From positions 149,967,249 to 150,031,248 of the forward strand of contig NC_079211.1 in NCBI RefSeq assembly GCF_029633865.1: a stretch of DNA of 64,000 nt, in the 5' to 3' direction. The notes beneath the pieces are model-generated. The model was not told the DNA's origin. It saw nothing but the letters and a program-made list of their open reading frames with translations, and searched no databases. The first letter of the stretch is position 1, and every line of letters starts with the position of its first letter. The translations under genes were made by a program, and so were the position numbers. Below, piece by piece: positions 1-9,397 of this stretch. Source of the DNA: Lampris incognitus (taxonomy: Eukaryota > Chordata > Actinopteri > Lampriformes > Lampridae).

Positions 1-425
1 GGTTGGTTCCTGTCTGAATACATATACTTCCTGGGTGAGGGGTGCTGGCCAAACCATACCTTATGTAAGCCCTCCAACTTATGGCGAGCAGGTGACCTGA
101 GGCTGCTGTCTGACTGGCGTCTTCAGGTTTTCCAACTGCGCCCCAGACACGCCCACTTTTATTGGCAGTGAATTGGTATTGCTTTAATTTTTTTTGATCT
201 AATGTGATTGGACAACTCTCGTGGCTGTCATTCATGTTCACACCCACCATGACGCCTCGTCTCGCCTGTCAATCATCCATCGTCTACGAACCCTGATAAA
301 ATCTACAGCCTACATGGTCCTTCTGAATAACTCTGTGAGTGTTTGGACATTAAAGCAGCTGTCGGGTGTGCTGCGCCAAGCTAAATTGCGCCCCCCCCAA
401 ACATTTTTAGCACCAGCCGCCACTG
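1..425. mobile_element. hAT-type DNA transposon end, cut by window edge
   Basis: The right end reads GCCGCCACTG, the reverse complement of the CAGTGGCGGC terminus typical of one class of fish hAT elements, preceded by a C-run and an A/T stretch as is usual for that terminus. The sequence directly after it, GTCATTAT (426-433), would be the 8-bp target duplication; its partner lies left of the window. It sits inside the 3' LTR of the gypsy provirus. No transposase is visible in this part. The family call is inference from the terminus only. Confidence 0.5.
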
Positions 426-535
426 GTCATTATGTGGTAGATGAGCCCACGACAACTTCTTCTCCTTTGAATGAACTCTACCTTGGACTGGCAAAACTCG
501 ACAGCGTGCACTGAACATCCAAGAAGTTGGAGGGC

Positions 536-586
<51 letters not shown>

Positions 587-683
587 GAACACACACACAC
601 ACACACGGGAACACACACACATGCCGGGAACACAGCCGTTCTCTTCCAAATTAAGCTCCAAAATAAAAGCTCATGTTGCAACA
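426..683 (-). repeat. 3' LTR (partial) of the gypsy provirus
   Basis: Minus-strand start TGTTGCAACATGAGC directly follows a purine tract, the standard PPT/LTR border. The matching start in the 5' LTR is at 6124. The LTR is expanded by a CA microsatellite (540-628) absent from the 5' copy, and is interrupted at 425 by a hAT end. Confidence 0.7.
540..628. repeat. (CA)n microsatellite with GGGAA interruptions
   Basis: A CA run from 540 to about 584, then two further CA blocks separated by CGGGAACA. Cys/Val- and Thr/His-rich open frames across it are products of the dinucleotide, not genes. Confidence 0.95.
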
Positions 684-697
684 CTTCTCCCCCTTTA
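684..697 (-). promoter_or_regulatory. Polypurine tract of the gypsy provirus
   Basis: On the minus strand the tract reads AAAGGGGGAGAAG immediately before the LTR start TG at 683. This position and composition fit the plus-strand priming site of LTR retrotransposons. Confidence 0.75.
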
Positions 698-1601
698 AAT
701 TCCAACATCCCCCAAATGAAAACGAGCCTGCAGAACAATAACAGTAACGTTTCCTTTTCTTTTCAGTTCTGTTTCTTTTTAGCTGATGTACGCCTCAAAC
801 ATATACTGGTGTCTCGGCAACAACTTACCCATGTAAACAGCTGGAACACATGGGTGATTTAGCATTCGTTCTCCCAAAAACTGTCCATGTTGTAAACGTT
901 CAGTGTGCTGCAGGTTTGCGGGTGCACTGTAACCTGCACACTACCCCCGGGGACCCAGCAGGTGCCACTGGCGAGGGAGTTTTAGGTGGATCTGGTGCTG
1001 GGGGACTGGGAGGGGTCTGTTTGTTAGTGTGAGAATGTCCATCCTCTCTGGGGTACACCGACACCTCTCCCTCATTCTCTCTCTCTGACAAAGTCTCTGG
1101 CAGACATGCGCCCCCAGCGGTCTGTCCCACCACAGGACACTGTGGAACCGACTGTCTCCGAGCCTGGATCATGACGCAGTCGCACATAGTCCTGATGTCT
1201 GCTTAACAACATGGGAGACTGAACCACTATGCATGAGAATAACCCCAGGTAGCCACTGCTGAGTGTTGTTCCTGCTGAAGTTCCTCACGTAGACACGGTC
1301 ATCTGGTTTTAGCTGTCTCTCTCGTGCATCTTGATTATGACCCTCCTTCTGTTTTTCCTGCTTCCTTTCCACTTTTACTTTCACGTCCGGGTGCAGCAGG
1401 TCCAATCTTGTCTTGGGCCTACAACCCATCAGCATCTCTGCTGGAGTGTGTGCAGTTGTAGTCTGGGGCGTGAGGTAATATTTGAACAGGAAACATGAAA
1501 AACGAGTGCTAAGCGAGTCCCCTGTCATCCGCTTCAGCCCCTCCTTCATTGCCTGAACAGCCCGCACCTCCGAACCATTTGAGGCTGGGTGGAAAGGAGC
1601 C

Positions 1602-1938
1602 TGTGGTGGCATGGTGGCACAGTGGTTAGCGGGGTCGCCTCACAGCAAGGTCCTGGGTTCGAGCCCCGTGGTAGTCCAACCTTGTGGGGTCGTCCCGAGT
1701 CGTCCTCTGTGTGGGTTTCCTCCGGGGGCTCCGGTTTCCTCCCACAGTCCAAAGACATGTAGGTCAGGTGAATCGGCCGTACTAAATTGTCCCTAGGTGT
1801 GAATGTGTGTGTGTGATGACCTGGCGGCCTGTCCAGGGTGTCTTCCTGCCTGCCGCCCAGTGACTGTTGGGGTAGGCTCCAGCATGCCCGCCACCCTGAG
1901 AGGAGCAGGATAAGCGGTTCGGATAATGGATGGATGGA
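1602..1938 (+). mobile_element. SINE family A, full-length copy with 12-bp target duplication
   Basis: A tRNA-derived head carries a pol III A box (TGGCACAGTGG) and B box (GGGTTCGAGCCCC). The body contains CCAAAGACATGTAGGTCAGG and the tail is (ATGG)n. It is flanked by identical TGGAAAGGAGCC at 1590-1601 and 1939-1950, which restores the integrase reading when removed. Other copies in the window: 11975-12146, 17223-17854, 38932-39130, 39283-39365 (minus) and 52357-52727. Confidence 0.85.
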
Positions 1939-2106
1939 TGGAAAGGAGCCGTTCGTATGTGATGATTCCGTTCTGTTGCAGGAACTCACTGAACAGCTCA
2001 CTGGTGACGTCATCAGTGACCAGAGTGTCCGGAAACCTGTGTATGGCGAACACTTGCCTGAGTCTGTCTAGGGTTGTGTGGGCTGTGATGTTGCTCATGA
2101 TGTGGG

Positions 2107-2206
2107 TATCCAAAGGAATTGAATCAAGTGCAACTGGACTTGGTTGCACTTGATTCAATTCCTTTGGATACCCATGACCTGGGTGAATGAGAACATTCAC
2201 AGACAT
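2107..2206 (+). mobile_element. Short hairpin-headed retroposon, 13-bp target duplication
   Basis: About 100 bp inserted in integrase between perfect CTCATGATGTGGG copies (2094-2106 and 2207-2219). Its first part is a perfect inverted repeat: arms 2103-2133 and 2144-2174 with a 10-nt loop. The remainder is a single-copy stretch ending AGACAT. The layout suggests a cDNA whose end folded back and was copied before insertion. No coding capacity. Family not recognised. Confidence 0.7.
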
Positions 2207-3277
2207 CTCATGATGTGGGCTTCTATCCATTTTGAGTGTGCATCCACCATTATTAGGAACATCTTCCCCATAAAGGGGCCGGCAGAGTCCAAATGTAGCC
2301 TAGACCAGCGGCGGCCTGGCCACTCCCACGGGCGCAAGGGTGCTGCTGGTGGCGTGTTCTGACTTGTCTGACACCTGTGTGCATGATGTGACCTTGCTCT
2401 CCAGGTCTTGATCCAATCTTGGCCACCAGACATAGGATCTTGCAAGGCTTCTCATCAGCGACACACCTGGGTTAGTCTTGTGTATTTCCTCCAAAATCTG
2501 TGAACGGACCGGGGGGGGGGGGGGAGTACGATGACCCTGGCACCCCAGAGTAGGGTGACCAGACGTCCCCGATTTCCGGGGACAGTCCCCGTTTTGGATG
2601 TCCTGTCCCCGGCTAAAGTTGTGCCCGGAAATGTCCCCGATTTCAGCATTTTATGTATGGTATACGTCTTGATGCGCGCAGACTAGAACACAGAACAACG
2701 GTGTGTTAATGTTTCGATATTAATAATAACAAAGAAACAATGTAGCCTCTCGCCCTTCGCCTCCTGTTTGGAGGCGGAGCAAGCTACGCGAGACCAGATA
2801 GATAGACGTCATCTATGCACGAGACCGGTAGCTGGTGGTCACACTGCTGCCGATGCACTGCTGTTGCAAGGCTACTATGAAGCCCGAGCGAGCAGAGAGC
2901 GCGCTGAAATCAAAAGAAGAGCTCTCGTCATTCGTGCCATGGCTTCTATATTGTCACTGATCCAAGGCTTGAGGATTTTTGGGGACCTGGTCCTGGCTGG
3001 ATTTACTGCGTTATACGGTTATACGGTGGGAGTGTGAGTTGGGCTAACCGTTAGCATACGTGAACCATGACATCCCTCAGCTAACAGTTAACGCTAGTGC
3101 CAACATCCCTCATCCCCTCACCCTCGACATCCCTCAGCTAGTCAGTGTAGCACAAACAGTGTAACATAAGCTAGGAGTGGCCACACACTGGCATACAGTA
3201 GGAAAAGTTACATTGGAAATAGCGACTCAGAAGTAGGCTAACGTTACCGTAACGTTACCATTCGAGTAGAAAGACTG

Positions 3278-4220
3278 AAGCGCTTTTGTGAGTTTGTTGG
3301 CCAGGAGTACCACAACATATTAGGGCACAGCAATGTTCGCTGGCTGTCTATGCTCCCTGCACTAGAAAGAGTGCTGAAAATGTAGGCACCACTGAAATCC
3401 TTTTTTCTCTCTGAAGAGAAATGCCCTGTTGTCCTGCGAAGGATGTTTGAAGATCCACTGACTGGGCTGTGGCTGACCTTTGCCCACGGAAACATGACCA
3501 TTTTCAGTGACACAATCAAGATGCTTGAAGGCCAGGGCCGCTGTGCTGTGGAGTCTGCTGCAATCCTGAGAAACCTAGAGGCAAAACTGACTGCACGACA
3601 TGACGACAACTTCATTTCAGTTCTGGCCAGAGGACTCCTAAGGGAGCTTGAAGTAAATGGAGCAATGACGAGACACCTTTCTAACCACATCCCGGTCATT
3701 CTTCACCACCGCTGTCAACTACATACAGACCTAAACTGTCTACTTTTAAAAAAGACACCTCAGCGTGAGGAGATTGAGAAGGCAGCCACAAGACTGAAAG
3801 AAAAGTGCCCTGGAGTCCACATCGATGAGGATACACTATTTGACAAGGTCTCTGCTCTGCATGAATTCTGGAAAGGGGGGGCACTTGAAGACTGGAGAAA
3901 AGATGAGACACCTCTCTTTCAGGGATGGAGCACAGTGTTCTCTCACTTTAAAGCCAACGAAATCCCACACACTAACCTGGCCAGATGTGTATCTGTTGTC
4001 CTGTGCCTACCTGGGAGTAATGCACCAGTAGAGAGGGTGTTGTCCCTCATGAATGACATTTGGACAGACAGCAGAAATAGATTCACCGTTGAGACCATCA
4101 AGGCCATGCTAATAGTGAAGAACAACATCAACCTCCCTTGTCAGGAGATCATGGATATGCTAGCCAGCAACAAAGCCATCCTGAAGAAGATACATTCTTC
4201 AGAAATATGCACATTAGGTA

Positions 4221-4297
<77 letters not shown>

Positions 4298-4387
4298 CAG
4301 AAGGAGAAACATGACCTGATCCTTAATGCATTTCTATACAAAAGCTGTGAATATGTTCCTCTGATGAGTGGATTTTATCGGTGCTAG
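3278..4387 (+). pseudogene. hAT transposase, truncated and stop-interrupted
   Basis: The transposase would cut and paste the surrounding element. Reading starts in frame near KRFCEFVGQE and runs through a TAG at 3383-3385 into an open 314-codon frame from 3443. The end of that frame has the hAT dimerisation signature (CLPGSNAPVERVLSLMNDIW, then TVETIKAMLIVKNN). After residue ~258 a GA microsatellite (4222-4296) replaces the natural C-terminus with a Glu-Arg run. An N-terminal BED zinc finger is not visible between 2600 and 3270. The stop, missing N-terminus and microsatellite make it non-functional; residual conservation suggests a fairly recent copy. Confidence 0.8.
4222..4296. repeat. (GA)n microsatellite
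   Basis: Uninterrupted GA run inside the hAT transposase frame; it encodes a spurious (ER)n stretch. Confidence 0.95.
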
Positions 4388-5061
4388 TTATAGCATGTGG
4401 GCTATTTGTATTTTAATACAGTTGCATTATGTTGTTGTTGTTGTTGTTTAGTCTTTCTGATGCTTTTGCATGGTTAAATTAGTTAATGGTACATTTCAAA
4501 TCAAAATTCTCTCAGTTTTGTGCTCATGTTCTCTTCTACTCTTATCCATTCCAGACTGCCAGGACCACTGGCTGGCTCTCCTGACAGGATAAGTGGAAGA
4601 GCAAACAGAAAAGAATATTGTGTATTCTATGTATGTGTATAATACATGACCATATTGTGTGTATTTTTTTTTAAAGAGGCACTGTCATGCTATACTATCT
4701 TAAGGCTATTTGGATTGAATGTTTAAATTATATGAGTAGGCTTTGTAAACACTGTCAGTGTAACCCTGTCCTAGAAAATTTTAATTTTCCCCAAGTCAAA
4801 ACCAGTCCAGATGACGTAATCTGGACTGGTTCTCTCAATGACTACAATGATGAGTAGAGATTCCATTGAGGGTCCATAACTCAAAAACCTCAAATCCGAT
4901 TTTCATGATTCTTTTTTAAAATATGAAACATAACAATGTAACGTTAGATTAAAATGCAGAAAACATACATACATGACTTAGTATTCTTGTTTAAATGTGT
5001 ATACATTGGTCAAAATAAATGAAACTTTAATTGTCCCAGTTTTTTTTTTATTTCATCATGA

Positions 5062-5603
5062 TGTAAACTACTAATAAGACCCGGGTCTGACCCTTTAGCC
5101 GAGCGGTTGGTGATGCCGCCTTGTGGTGCGGTACACCCCGTAACGAATCCCGCACCGGGCAAGAAAATAACCGGTTACATTGGTGGCAGCGGCGGGATCC
5201 GGAAGTGTGCAGATCCTCAGAAGTTTCTTCGGAGCGCGGGAAGAACAAAGCGCGAGGGCGCGCTTCCGGGAGAGGGTGACGACTGTAAACTACTAATAAG
5301 AGACGTTAGCCCCCTAGCTAACGGGTCTGACCCTTCAGCCGAGCGGTTGGTGATGTCGCCTTGTGGCGCAGTACACGCCGTATCGAATCCCGCACCGGGC
5401 AAGAAAATAAGCGGTTACATTGGTGCCAGCGGTGGGATCCGGAAGTGTGCAGATCCTCAGAAGGGCGCGCTTCCGGGAGAGAGTGACGACTGTAAACTAC
5501 TAATAAGACACGTTAGCCCCTAGCTAACGAGCCTGACCCTTTAGCCGAGCGGCTAGTGGCGCCGTATCGAATCCCGCACCGGGCAAGAAAATAACCGGTT
5601 ACA
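5062..5603 (+). mobile_element. Miniature LTR element with tRNA-like LTRs (LTR-int-LTR-int-LTR)
   Basis: Three direct repeats start TGTAAAC and end GGTTACA: 5062-5179, 5284-5419, 5491-5603. They are separated by two tiny internal regions, 5180-5283 and 5420-5490. Each internal region opens with a primer-binding-like TTGGTGGCAGCGG or TTGGTGCCAGCGG and ends in a purine-rich stretch before the next LTR. The whole is flanked by ATGA (5058-5061 and 5604-5607). Each LTR contains TAGCCGAGCGG (pol III A-box-like) and CGAATCCCGC (B-box-like), giving a tRNA-like core. No protein is encoded, so it would depend on enzymes of another element. It is nested in the hAT and therefore younger than it. Confidence 0.7.
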
Positions 5604-5687
5604 ATGATAACATTTGTTTTTTTTTAACCTCAAAACTGGAAATGTCCTCGGATTGGATTTGAGAAATCTGGTCACCTTACCCCAGAG

Positions 5688-5735
5688 GATGCCGCCGTCC
5701 TGCGGGCTCAGTCCTGTCTTGCTAAGTTTAGCAAG
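5688..5735 (-). pseudogene. Gypsy pol fragment just upstream of integrase
   Basis: Minus-strand reading KTGLSPQDGGILWG continues into ARVIV on the other side of the hAT at 2542, the short conserved stretch that precedes the gypsy integrase zinc finger. Sequence beyond it does not read as RNase H, marking the internal deletion junction. Confidence 0.6.
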
Positions 5736-5884
5736 TCCCAAATGTAGCCGTCTGCGCACGAGGCTCCCCGTCCTCGCGCTGCTCCTCCTCGGCGCTTCCG
5801 CGCACGCGCAGCCGCCTGGCTAACTCGCGCGCTGTAGCCCAGCTCAGCTAACAAAACCGGGATGACACGTCCATGAAAAACCAG

Positions 5885-6124
5885 TTCACCTCGTCGCCAA
5901 AGATAAGCGGTGAGTCCAGCTTAGAGGGAAGGACCCCACGACGACTTCTTGTCCGTTGAATGAACTTCACGTAGGACTGGCAAAACCCGACAATAACACG
6001 GAGCAGCGAGCACCGCCAACACCCGACAAGTCGGGGGGGGGGGCGTAACGCACGCGCACAGAGACCGGAAACACAGCCGGTCTTTTCAAAATTAAACTCC
6101 AAAATAAAAGCTCATGTTACAACA
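5885..6124 (-). repeat. 5' LTR of the gypsy provirus with primer-binding-like site
   Basis: Minus-strand start TGTTGTAACATGAGC at 6124 matches the 3' LTR start at 683. A TGGCGACGAGGTG primer-binding-like motif begins at 5899, so the LTR ends between about 5900 and 5912. The CA expansion of the 3' LTR is absent here; a short G-run takes its place. Confidence 0.6.
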
Positions 6125-6164
6125 CATTAGATACAGGATCATTAACGACCATCACTCCTAAACC

Positions 6165-6720
6165 CCCATTTAACGTCCTCTTTTCTAATTCTCTCAATTG
6201 ATATTCGATCTACGTGTCATTAATCCTTTTACTCTTAATTAGTGTAACCGGTTATTTTCTTGCGCGGTGCGGGATTCGTTACGGGGTGTACTGCACCACA
6301 AGGCGACATCACTAACCGCTCGGCTAATTAGTGGTTTACAGTCGTCACCGTATCCCGGAAGCGCGCCCGCCCTCGCGCTTTGTTCTTCCCGCGCTCCGAA
6401 GAGACTTCTGAGGATCTGCACACTTCCGGATCCCACCGCTGCCACCAAGGTAACCGGTTATTTTCTTGCCCGGTGCGGGATTTGATACGGGGTGTACTGC
6501 ACCACAAGGTGACGTCACTAACCGCTCGGCTAAAGGGTCAGACCCGTTAGCTAGGGGCTAACGTGTCTTATTAGTAGTTTACACTAGTTTAGATTTGTTG
6601 GAACGCTCTGGTATGAATCACTGCAGCATCTTCATCATGTGAAACGCCCTCATCGCGAACTGGCTCGTTTCAAAAGCAGAGGGGTGGGGGTGGTGGGGGG
6701 GTATTACAGGGGTCCCAGTT
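6165..6720 (+). repeat. Interspersed repeat R1, copy 1, interrupted by the miniature LTR element
   Basis: Parts before 6242 and after 6584 match 8150-8345 in order (…CTCAATTGATATTCGATC…, AGATTTGTTGGAAC, CACTGCAG, AAAGCAGAGGGGTGGG, TATTACAGGGGTC). The second copy lacks the insert and so shows the empty site. Function and class unknown. Confidence 0.65.
6243..6583 (-). mobile_element. Miniature LTR element with tRNA-like LTRs, minus copy
   Basis: On the minus strand: LTR (6583-6449), internal region starting TTGGTGGCAGCGG (6448-6341), LTR (6340-6243). Flanks are TTAG (6239-6242) and CTAG (6584-6587), a 4-bp duplication with one change. Repeat R1 copy 2 reads AATTAGTTCAGATTTG at the same place, an empty site confirming precise insertion. 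LTR and internal sequences closely match the array at 5062-5603, including TAGCCGAGCGG and CGAATCCCGC. Confidence 0.75.
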
Positions 6721-6999
6721 AGCAGACAGTTAACTTTCCCGCATTTGCGCGATTAATTTAATGAGCTCTATATGGCTGCGAATGGTGTTTATGGGCGGAC
6801 ATTTCATTGCTTTGAAATTTGATGAGTTGTGGCTTAAAGAGAATAACTTTCAAATGCAAACAATCACTAACAGCCTATCATTTTAATCTAAGTTTCTAAT
6901 TCAATTAATGCATGTTATCAAGCCTACATTACATAAATGAAATATAGTGTCAGACAATGACAGGCAAACGGAAAGATAAACGAGTTCTGTTAAATATAT

Positions 7000-7150
7000 G
7001 GTAGTGAATTCGGAGGGCAGCCCGGGAACCGCCGCAGCCGGGAGACGAACCCGTGACCCCCACACCACAAGCGACAACGTTAACCAGGCGACTAAAGGGT
7101 CCGACCCGTTAGCCGAGGGCCAACGTGTCTACTTATCCACGCACGTTACA
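7000..7150 (-). repeat. Isolated tRNA-containing LTR, diverged
   Basis: Minus strand: TGTAACGTGCGTGG at the start, GGGTCGGACCCTTTAG, then CACGGGTTCGTCTCCCGG (B-box-like) and an end near GAATTCACTA. It shares this order with 40774-40941 and, more distantly, with the miniature LTR elements. No internal region or second LTR is seen, so it is either a solo LTR or a tRNA-derived short element. Confidence 0.5.
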
Positions 7151-7245
7151 GTATGCGATTTGTTTTTATTTCTGAAATGCATGAGACGTTTGGAAGTAGA
7201 CTTGTGTATGTTTCTTAAAAAATGATGAAATGATGTATCCTAGGG

Positions 7246-7892
7246 CAGTGGTTCTCAACCTTTTTGGGGTCCTGGACCCCCTGCGTATTTTTGATCTACC
7301 CTGAGGACCCCTCCACCTGATCTTGGGGGAGGGGGGTTGCAATTTGATAGAAACAGTAGAAACTGCATTTTAAATTGCATTACAGCATTTATTCACTCTT
7401 TGGGGCAAAAATAAGAGCTTTCAGTTGTAACTTAGATATAGTTAACAAAACAGAATTCTTATGCAGTAACTTTCAGATATATGTAACAAAACAGAATATG
7501 TATTCAGTAACTTTCAGATATATGTAACAAAACAGAATATGTATTCAGTAACTTTCAGATATATGTAACAAAACAGAATATGTATTCAGTAACTTTCAGA
7601 TATATGTAACAACAGAATTTTGATGCAGTAACTTTTAACAATGCAAACGGGAGCGAGATCTCTTATTAAAATACAATAAATTACACTTGTGAAACAGGTG
7701 TAATTAGAGAAAAAAGTCCTGTTACCCTTTATAGTTTAGGTAGATAAAGGTCTCAGTGACATTTGAGTAAAATAATCCTATTTCTATAAATGTCATAGGA
7801 TCTTTTTTTTCAAGATATTTTATTTTCACGGACCCCTTGCAATTACACCACGGACCACTAGGGGTCCGCGGACCCCCGGTTGAGAAACACTG
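7246..7892. mobile_element. hAT-type MITE, copy 1, perfect 8-bp target duplication
   Basis: Terminal inverted repeats CAGTGGTTCTCAACC and GGTTGAGAAACACTG, flanked by TCCTAGGG at 7238-7245 and 7893-7900. Inner palindromic parts (CCTGGACCCC, GGTCCGCGGACCCCC) are G/C-rich. The middle carries about four 41-bp tandem units (7466-7627, unit core GTAACTTTCAGATATAT). No coding sequence. Second copy at 59499-60555. Confidence 0.85.
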
Positions 7893-7959
7893 TCCTAGGG
7901 GACCAGACTCTTATGCTGCTGTGTCAATAAAACGTATAATTCTGATGCGCTGGATTCAA

Positions 7960-8640
7960 AGCAGCACCACCTAGTGGAGAAGTCACGACACGCCACGGGT
8001 CACGGCACGTCCTATGTTGGCAAGATGAGGGCCGGATGTGGCTCAATTGTAGCCGAGTTGAGGCAGCCAGCCACACTCACTCTGAGTCAACGCCGTCATT
8101 GAAAACCAGATGTGGACCATATCCGGGCCAAAGATACTTTCCTATTTCCTCTTTTTTAACGCCCCCAATTGATCTTCGATCATTAATCATTTTACTCTAA
8201 ATTAGTTCAGATTTGTTGGAACTTTATGATAGGAACCACTGCAGTATCGTCATCATGTTAAGCTCCCTCATCGCGAACCGGTCCGCTTCAAAAGCAGAGG
8301 GGTGGGTGTTCGGGGGAGTGGGGGGGGGGGTATTACAGGGGTCTCCGATAGCACACACATCTGGGCCTGATCTTGGCCACGTTTGGTACTTACGGATCAG
8401 TTACGGCACTGGCAACTGTTCTGCGGGCCAGACGTGGCCCCAAACGTAACGAACCGGGCTCGACTTGGGTTACAGCACATCTATGTGGGCCAGATGTGAC
8501 TGAGTCGCGGCACTCACACGCGCCCTGAGTCAACGCCGTCACTCAAGACCAAACGTGGGCCGTAACAGAACTGCAGATGTGGGCCGTATTCGGGCCAAAG
8601 GTTCTTTGCTATCTGGGGCAGGTTACCGCAGAGGCTGATC
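7960..8640. repeat. Diverged GTGGGCC/GGGCCA-rich repeat and R1 copy 2
   Basis: Repeated phrases (GAGTCAACGCCGTCA at two places, CAGATGTGG…GGGCCAAAG at two places) flank repeat R1 copy 2 (8145-8350). They resemble the repeat at 20450-20905. No gene seen. Confidence 0.4.
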
Positions 8641-8830
8641 TTTGGGTTGCGCTTTAAAATGAAAGTCTGCGTGTGTCGTGTATCAGCTGAAACTGCAGGT
8701 TTCAGCAGGGGCAGTTTCTCGTGTCGGTACATGATGGGCAGGTTGCTCACTCATGTTGTGCTGCTGCTGGTCGCACGCAACCGCTGCGTTTCCGCCGAAG
8801 GCAGAAGGCAGCCGAGCTGTCACCGCACTG

Positions 8831-8910
8831 CTCACGAAGAGCTCCCGTAGCACAGACTTGTGCCGCCCAGCTCACGAAGAGCTCCCGTAGCACAGACTTG
8901 TGCCGCCCAG
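8831..8910 (+). repeat. Perfect 40-bp tandem duplication
   Basis: CTCACGAAGAGCTCCCGTAG… occurs at 8831-8870 and again identically at 8871-8910. It lies about 350 bp upstream of the proposed TATA box of the cytokine-like gene; a regulatory role is untested. Confidence 0.9.
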
Positions 8911-9213
8911 CTCCATCAGCTATTCATCGCCACTGAACGAATTAGCCCGTTTTTCCAGTATATCAAGCATTGTAATGCACCGTCGAACCCCCCCCCCCTC
9001 ACACACCCCCACCCAACAAAGAAAAGGTGAAAGGTCAGGTTGTGTCACACTTTGCGATGGGTGATGACTTTTATGACGTGCCAGCCACGTAAAGGTTTTT
9101 ACCCAGGCATGTAAGCGATGCATCACTGGCGGAACGAGTCCTTCAAAACTCGACGGACCGAATCCCACGAGGCTCGCAGCGCGTCCAGACCGGAACTCGA
9201 AGGCGGCACCGCC

Positions 9214-9260
9214 GACGTCACGGGCGTGAGAAAAGCCTATTTACTGGTCGCCTTTATAAG
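9214..9260 (+). promoter_or_regulatory. TATA box and CRE-like site of the cytokine-like gene
   Basis: CCTTTATAAGAG (TATAA at 9255-9259) lies ~30 bp before a short exon that ends in a consensus splice donor (GAGAAG|GTAAGC at 9392/9393). GACGTCAC at 9214-9221 fits a CRE/ATF half to full site. A TATA promoter with a non-coding first exon is common among inducible cytokine genes. Start of transcription is inferred, not shown. Confidence 0.45.
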
Positions 9261-9284
9261 AGTGGGCCGCCGTTTCAGCGCCAC

Positions 9285-9392
9285 GCAACCGTTCGCTTAC
9301 CGGGACTCTACCGGCAAACTCTCACCAACCAACTCCAGCCGTCCACCTGCTGACGCAGCGCATCGTTTCACACAGACGTCCTGCAGGAGAAG
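9285..9392 (+). other. Putative non-coding exon 1 of the IL-1-family-like gene
   Basis: About 108 bp between the expected start site and the donor GAGAAG|GTAAGC. It contains no ATG, as needed for a 5' UTR exon. Its partner acceptor would be 13302-13304, where an exon with a short UTR and an ATG begins. The link is inference; a transcript would decide it. Confidence 0.4.
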
Positions 9393-9397
9393 GTAAG

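Larger units (their letters stand above)
1169..2542 (-). pseudogene. Gypsy integrase, broken by two retroposon insertions
   Basis: Integrase joins retroelement cDNA to host DNA. Three pieces in minus order are visible: an H2C2 zinc-binding piece with YVWWPRLDQDLE and the first core segment ending VDAHSKWIEA (2300-2542 and 2208-2445); the middle core with DTLVTDD (1951-2106); and the end of the core with APFHPASNGSEVR plus the C-terminal tail (1169-1601). The catalytic D-D-E region is thus split by the hairpin retroposon and the SINE. A C-run near 2511-2524 also shifts frame, and the leading piece (KTGLSPQDGG) is separated by the 3.1-kb hAT and lies at 5688-5735. Non-functional. Confidence 0.8.
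2551..5679 (+). mobile_element. hAT DNA transposon, complete ends, 8-bp target duplication
   Basis: The left end TAGGGTGACCAGA and the right end TCTGGTCACCTTA form an imperfect terminal inverted repeat. The flanks are identical CCCCAGAG at 2543-2550 and 5680-5687, the 8-bp duplication expected for hAT. The element disrupts the gypsy pol just upstream of integrase. It holds a transposase pseudogene (3278-4387) and is itself invaded by a miniature LTR element (5062-5603). The right part 4390-5055 is AT-rich non-coding sequence. Confidence 0.85.
426..6124 (-). mobile_element. Ty3/gypsy-type provirus, internally deleted, heavily nested
   Basis: Read on the minus strand the order is 5' LTR (ending near 5900), a primer-binding-like site, a short leader, the region just upstream of integrase (5688-5735), integrase (2542 down to 1169), a polypurine tract (684-697) and a 3' LTR (683 leftwards). 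Gag, protease, RT and RNase H are absent between leader and integrase, so the copy is a deletion derivative and cannot move alone. The two LTRs share their start (TGTTGYAACATGAGC) and a block around 440-500 / 5945-5985. Later insertions, each with target duplications, are a SINE (1602-1938), a hairpin retroposon (2107-2206) and a hAT transposon (2551-5679); a further hAT lies in the 3' LTR. Confidence 0.75.

Noticed and set aside
5048..5523. Coding frame of 138 codons over the miniature LTR element
   Set aside because: It spans LTR and internal repeats, repeats itself with each unit and lacks any retroelement protein motif.
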